Of a stretch of DNA of 64,000 nucleotides, positions 63,886-64,000 are shown in pieces. Below the pieces are notes generated by a model that did not search any database, was not told where the DNA came from, and saw nothing but the letters and a program-made list of their open reading frames with translations. This DNA is from Mesorhizobium sp. CU3. Its GTDB lineage: Bacteria > Pseudomonadota > Alphaproteobacteria > Rhizobiales > Rhizobiaceae. Made by a program: the position numbers and the translations under genes. The DNA lies in assembly GCF_006442965.1 (NCBI RefSeq), contig NZ_VFWX01000007.1:1-64000 (forward strand). The letters run 5' to 3'. The number at the start of each line of letters is the position of its first letter. The stretch's first letter is position 1.

Positions 63886-64000
63886 ATGGAGCTGACGTCG
63901 CAGCGAAACATCATCCTCGCGCTGCTGATCGCGGTGGCCGCGGGGGCGTGGACGCTGCTGATCCGGGAACAGTTCGGCATCGCCGCGGATATGGGCATGG
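63886..64000 (+). CDS. DUF2182 predicted metal-binding membrane protein (5' part)
   Basis: Only the first 38 codons are in the window, so the gene is cut by the right edge. MELTSQRNIILALLIAVAAGAWTLLIREQFGIAADMGM starts with one hydrophobic segment and fits the DUF2182 N-terminus, helped by the DUF1326 gene directly upstream. The call rests partly on this pairing. Confidence 0.6.
   Translation, partial: MELTSQRNIILALLIAVAAGAWTLLIREQFGIAADMGM

Overview
The window looks like a chromosomal segment of an alphaproteobacterium of the order Hyphomicrobiales, most probably Mesorhizobium. The evidence is high G+C coding sequence, alphaproteobacterial gene orders (ppsR-hemE; mnmE-mnmG-rsmG-parA-parB; dnaQ-coaE-aroE-maf), a perfect Irr-type palindrome before mbfA, and rhizobial-type palindromic repeats. 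The genus is inferred from protein resemblance only. About 70 protein genes, one tRNA-Leu and no rRNA are visible. The right third is the replication-origin domain: an oriC candidate lies between ppsR and hemE at 50943-51343, and parS sites lie at 58071-58163 and 60154-60169 next to parAB.

Layout. 1-7020: a small conserved gene, mbfA (iron), an ArsR regulator divergent from a NIPSNAP/ABM pair, and a two-gene NHEJ unit (ku, ligD). 7370-17050: DCC and saccharopine-dehydrogenase-like/DUF4166 proteins, a YCII/ECF-sigma pair, a GST, cysK, a LysE exporter, a PQQ-type sugar dehydrogenase and hrcA. 17190-31830: housekeeping genes (rph, rdgB, hemW, rsmI, yraN, uppP, queG, mepA, glk, an ABC exporter, dapB, gpmA). 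31940-42200: tRNA-Leu(CAG), an unusual cyclic-nucleotide-domain/thioredoxin-reductase-like protein with a UBP zinc finger partner, a DUF1778/GNAT toxin-antitoxin pair, a racemase with a D-amino acid dehydrogenase, and a reverse-transsulfuration pair. 42530-50950: XRE, Smr, MltA, Tim44-like, FxsA, SecB, a GIY-YIG element, then dnaQ-coaE-aroE-maf-ppsR. 50940-64000: oriC, hemE-hemJ, rho, a DUF255 protein, mnmE-mnmG-rsmG-parA-parB and DUF1326/DUF2182.

The most interesting feature is a 530-bp element at 46697-47226. It has 68-bp perfect inverted terminal repeats, each able to fold into a hairpin, enclosing a single small GIY-YIG nuclease gene. Three shorter relatives without the gene (20526-20685, 32128-32314, 42359-42515) have the same ends and compensatory changes in the hairpin stems. 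This resembles an autonomous element with MITE-like derivatives, a GIY-YIG counterpart to REP/RAYT systems. At least three other dispersed intergenic repeat families are also present.
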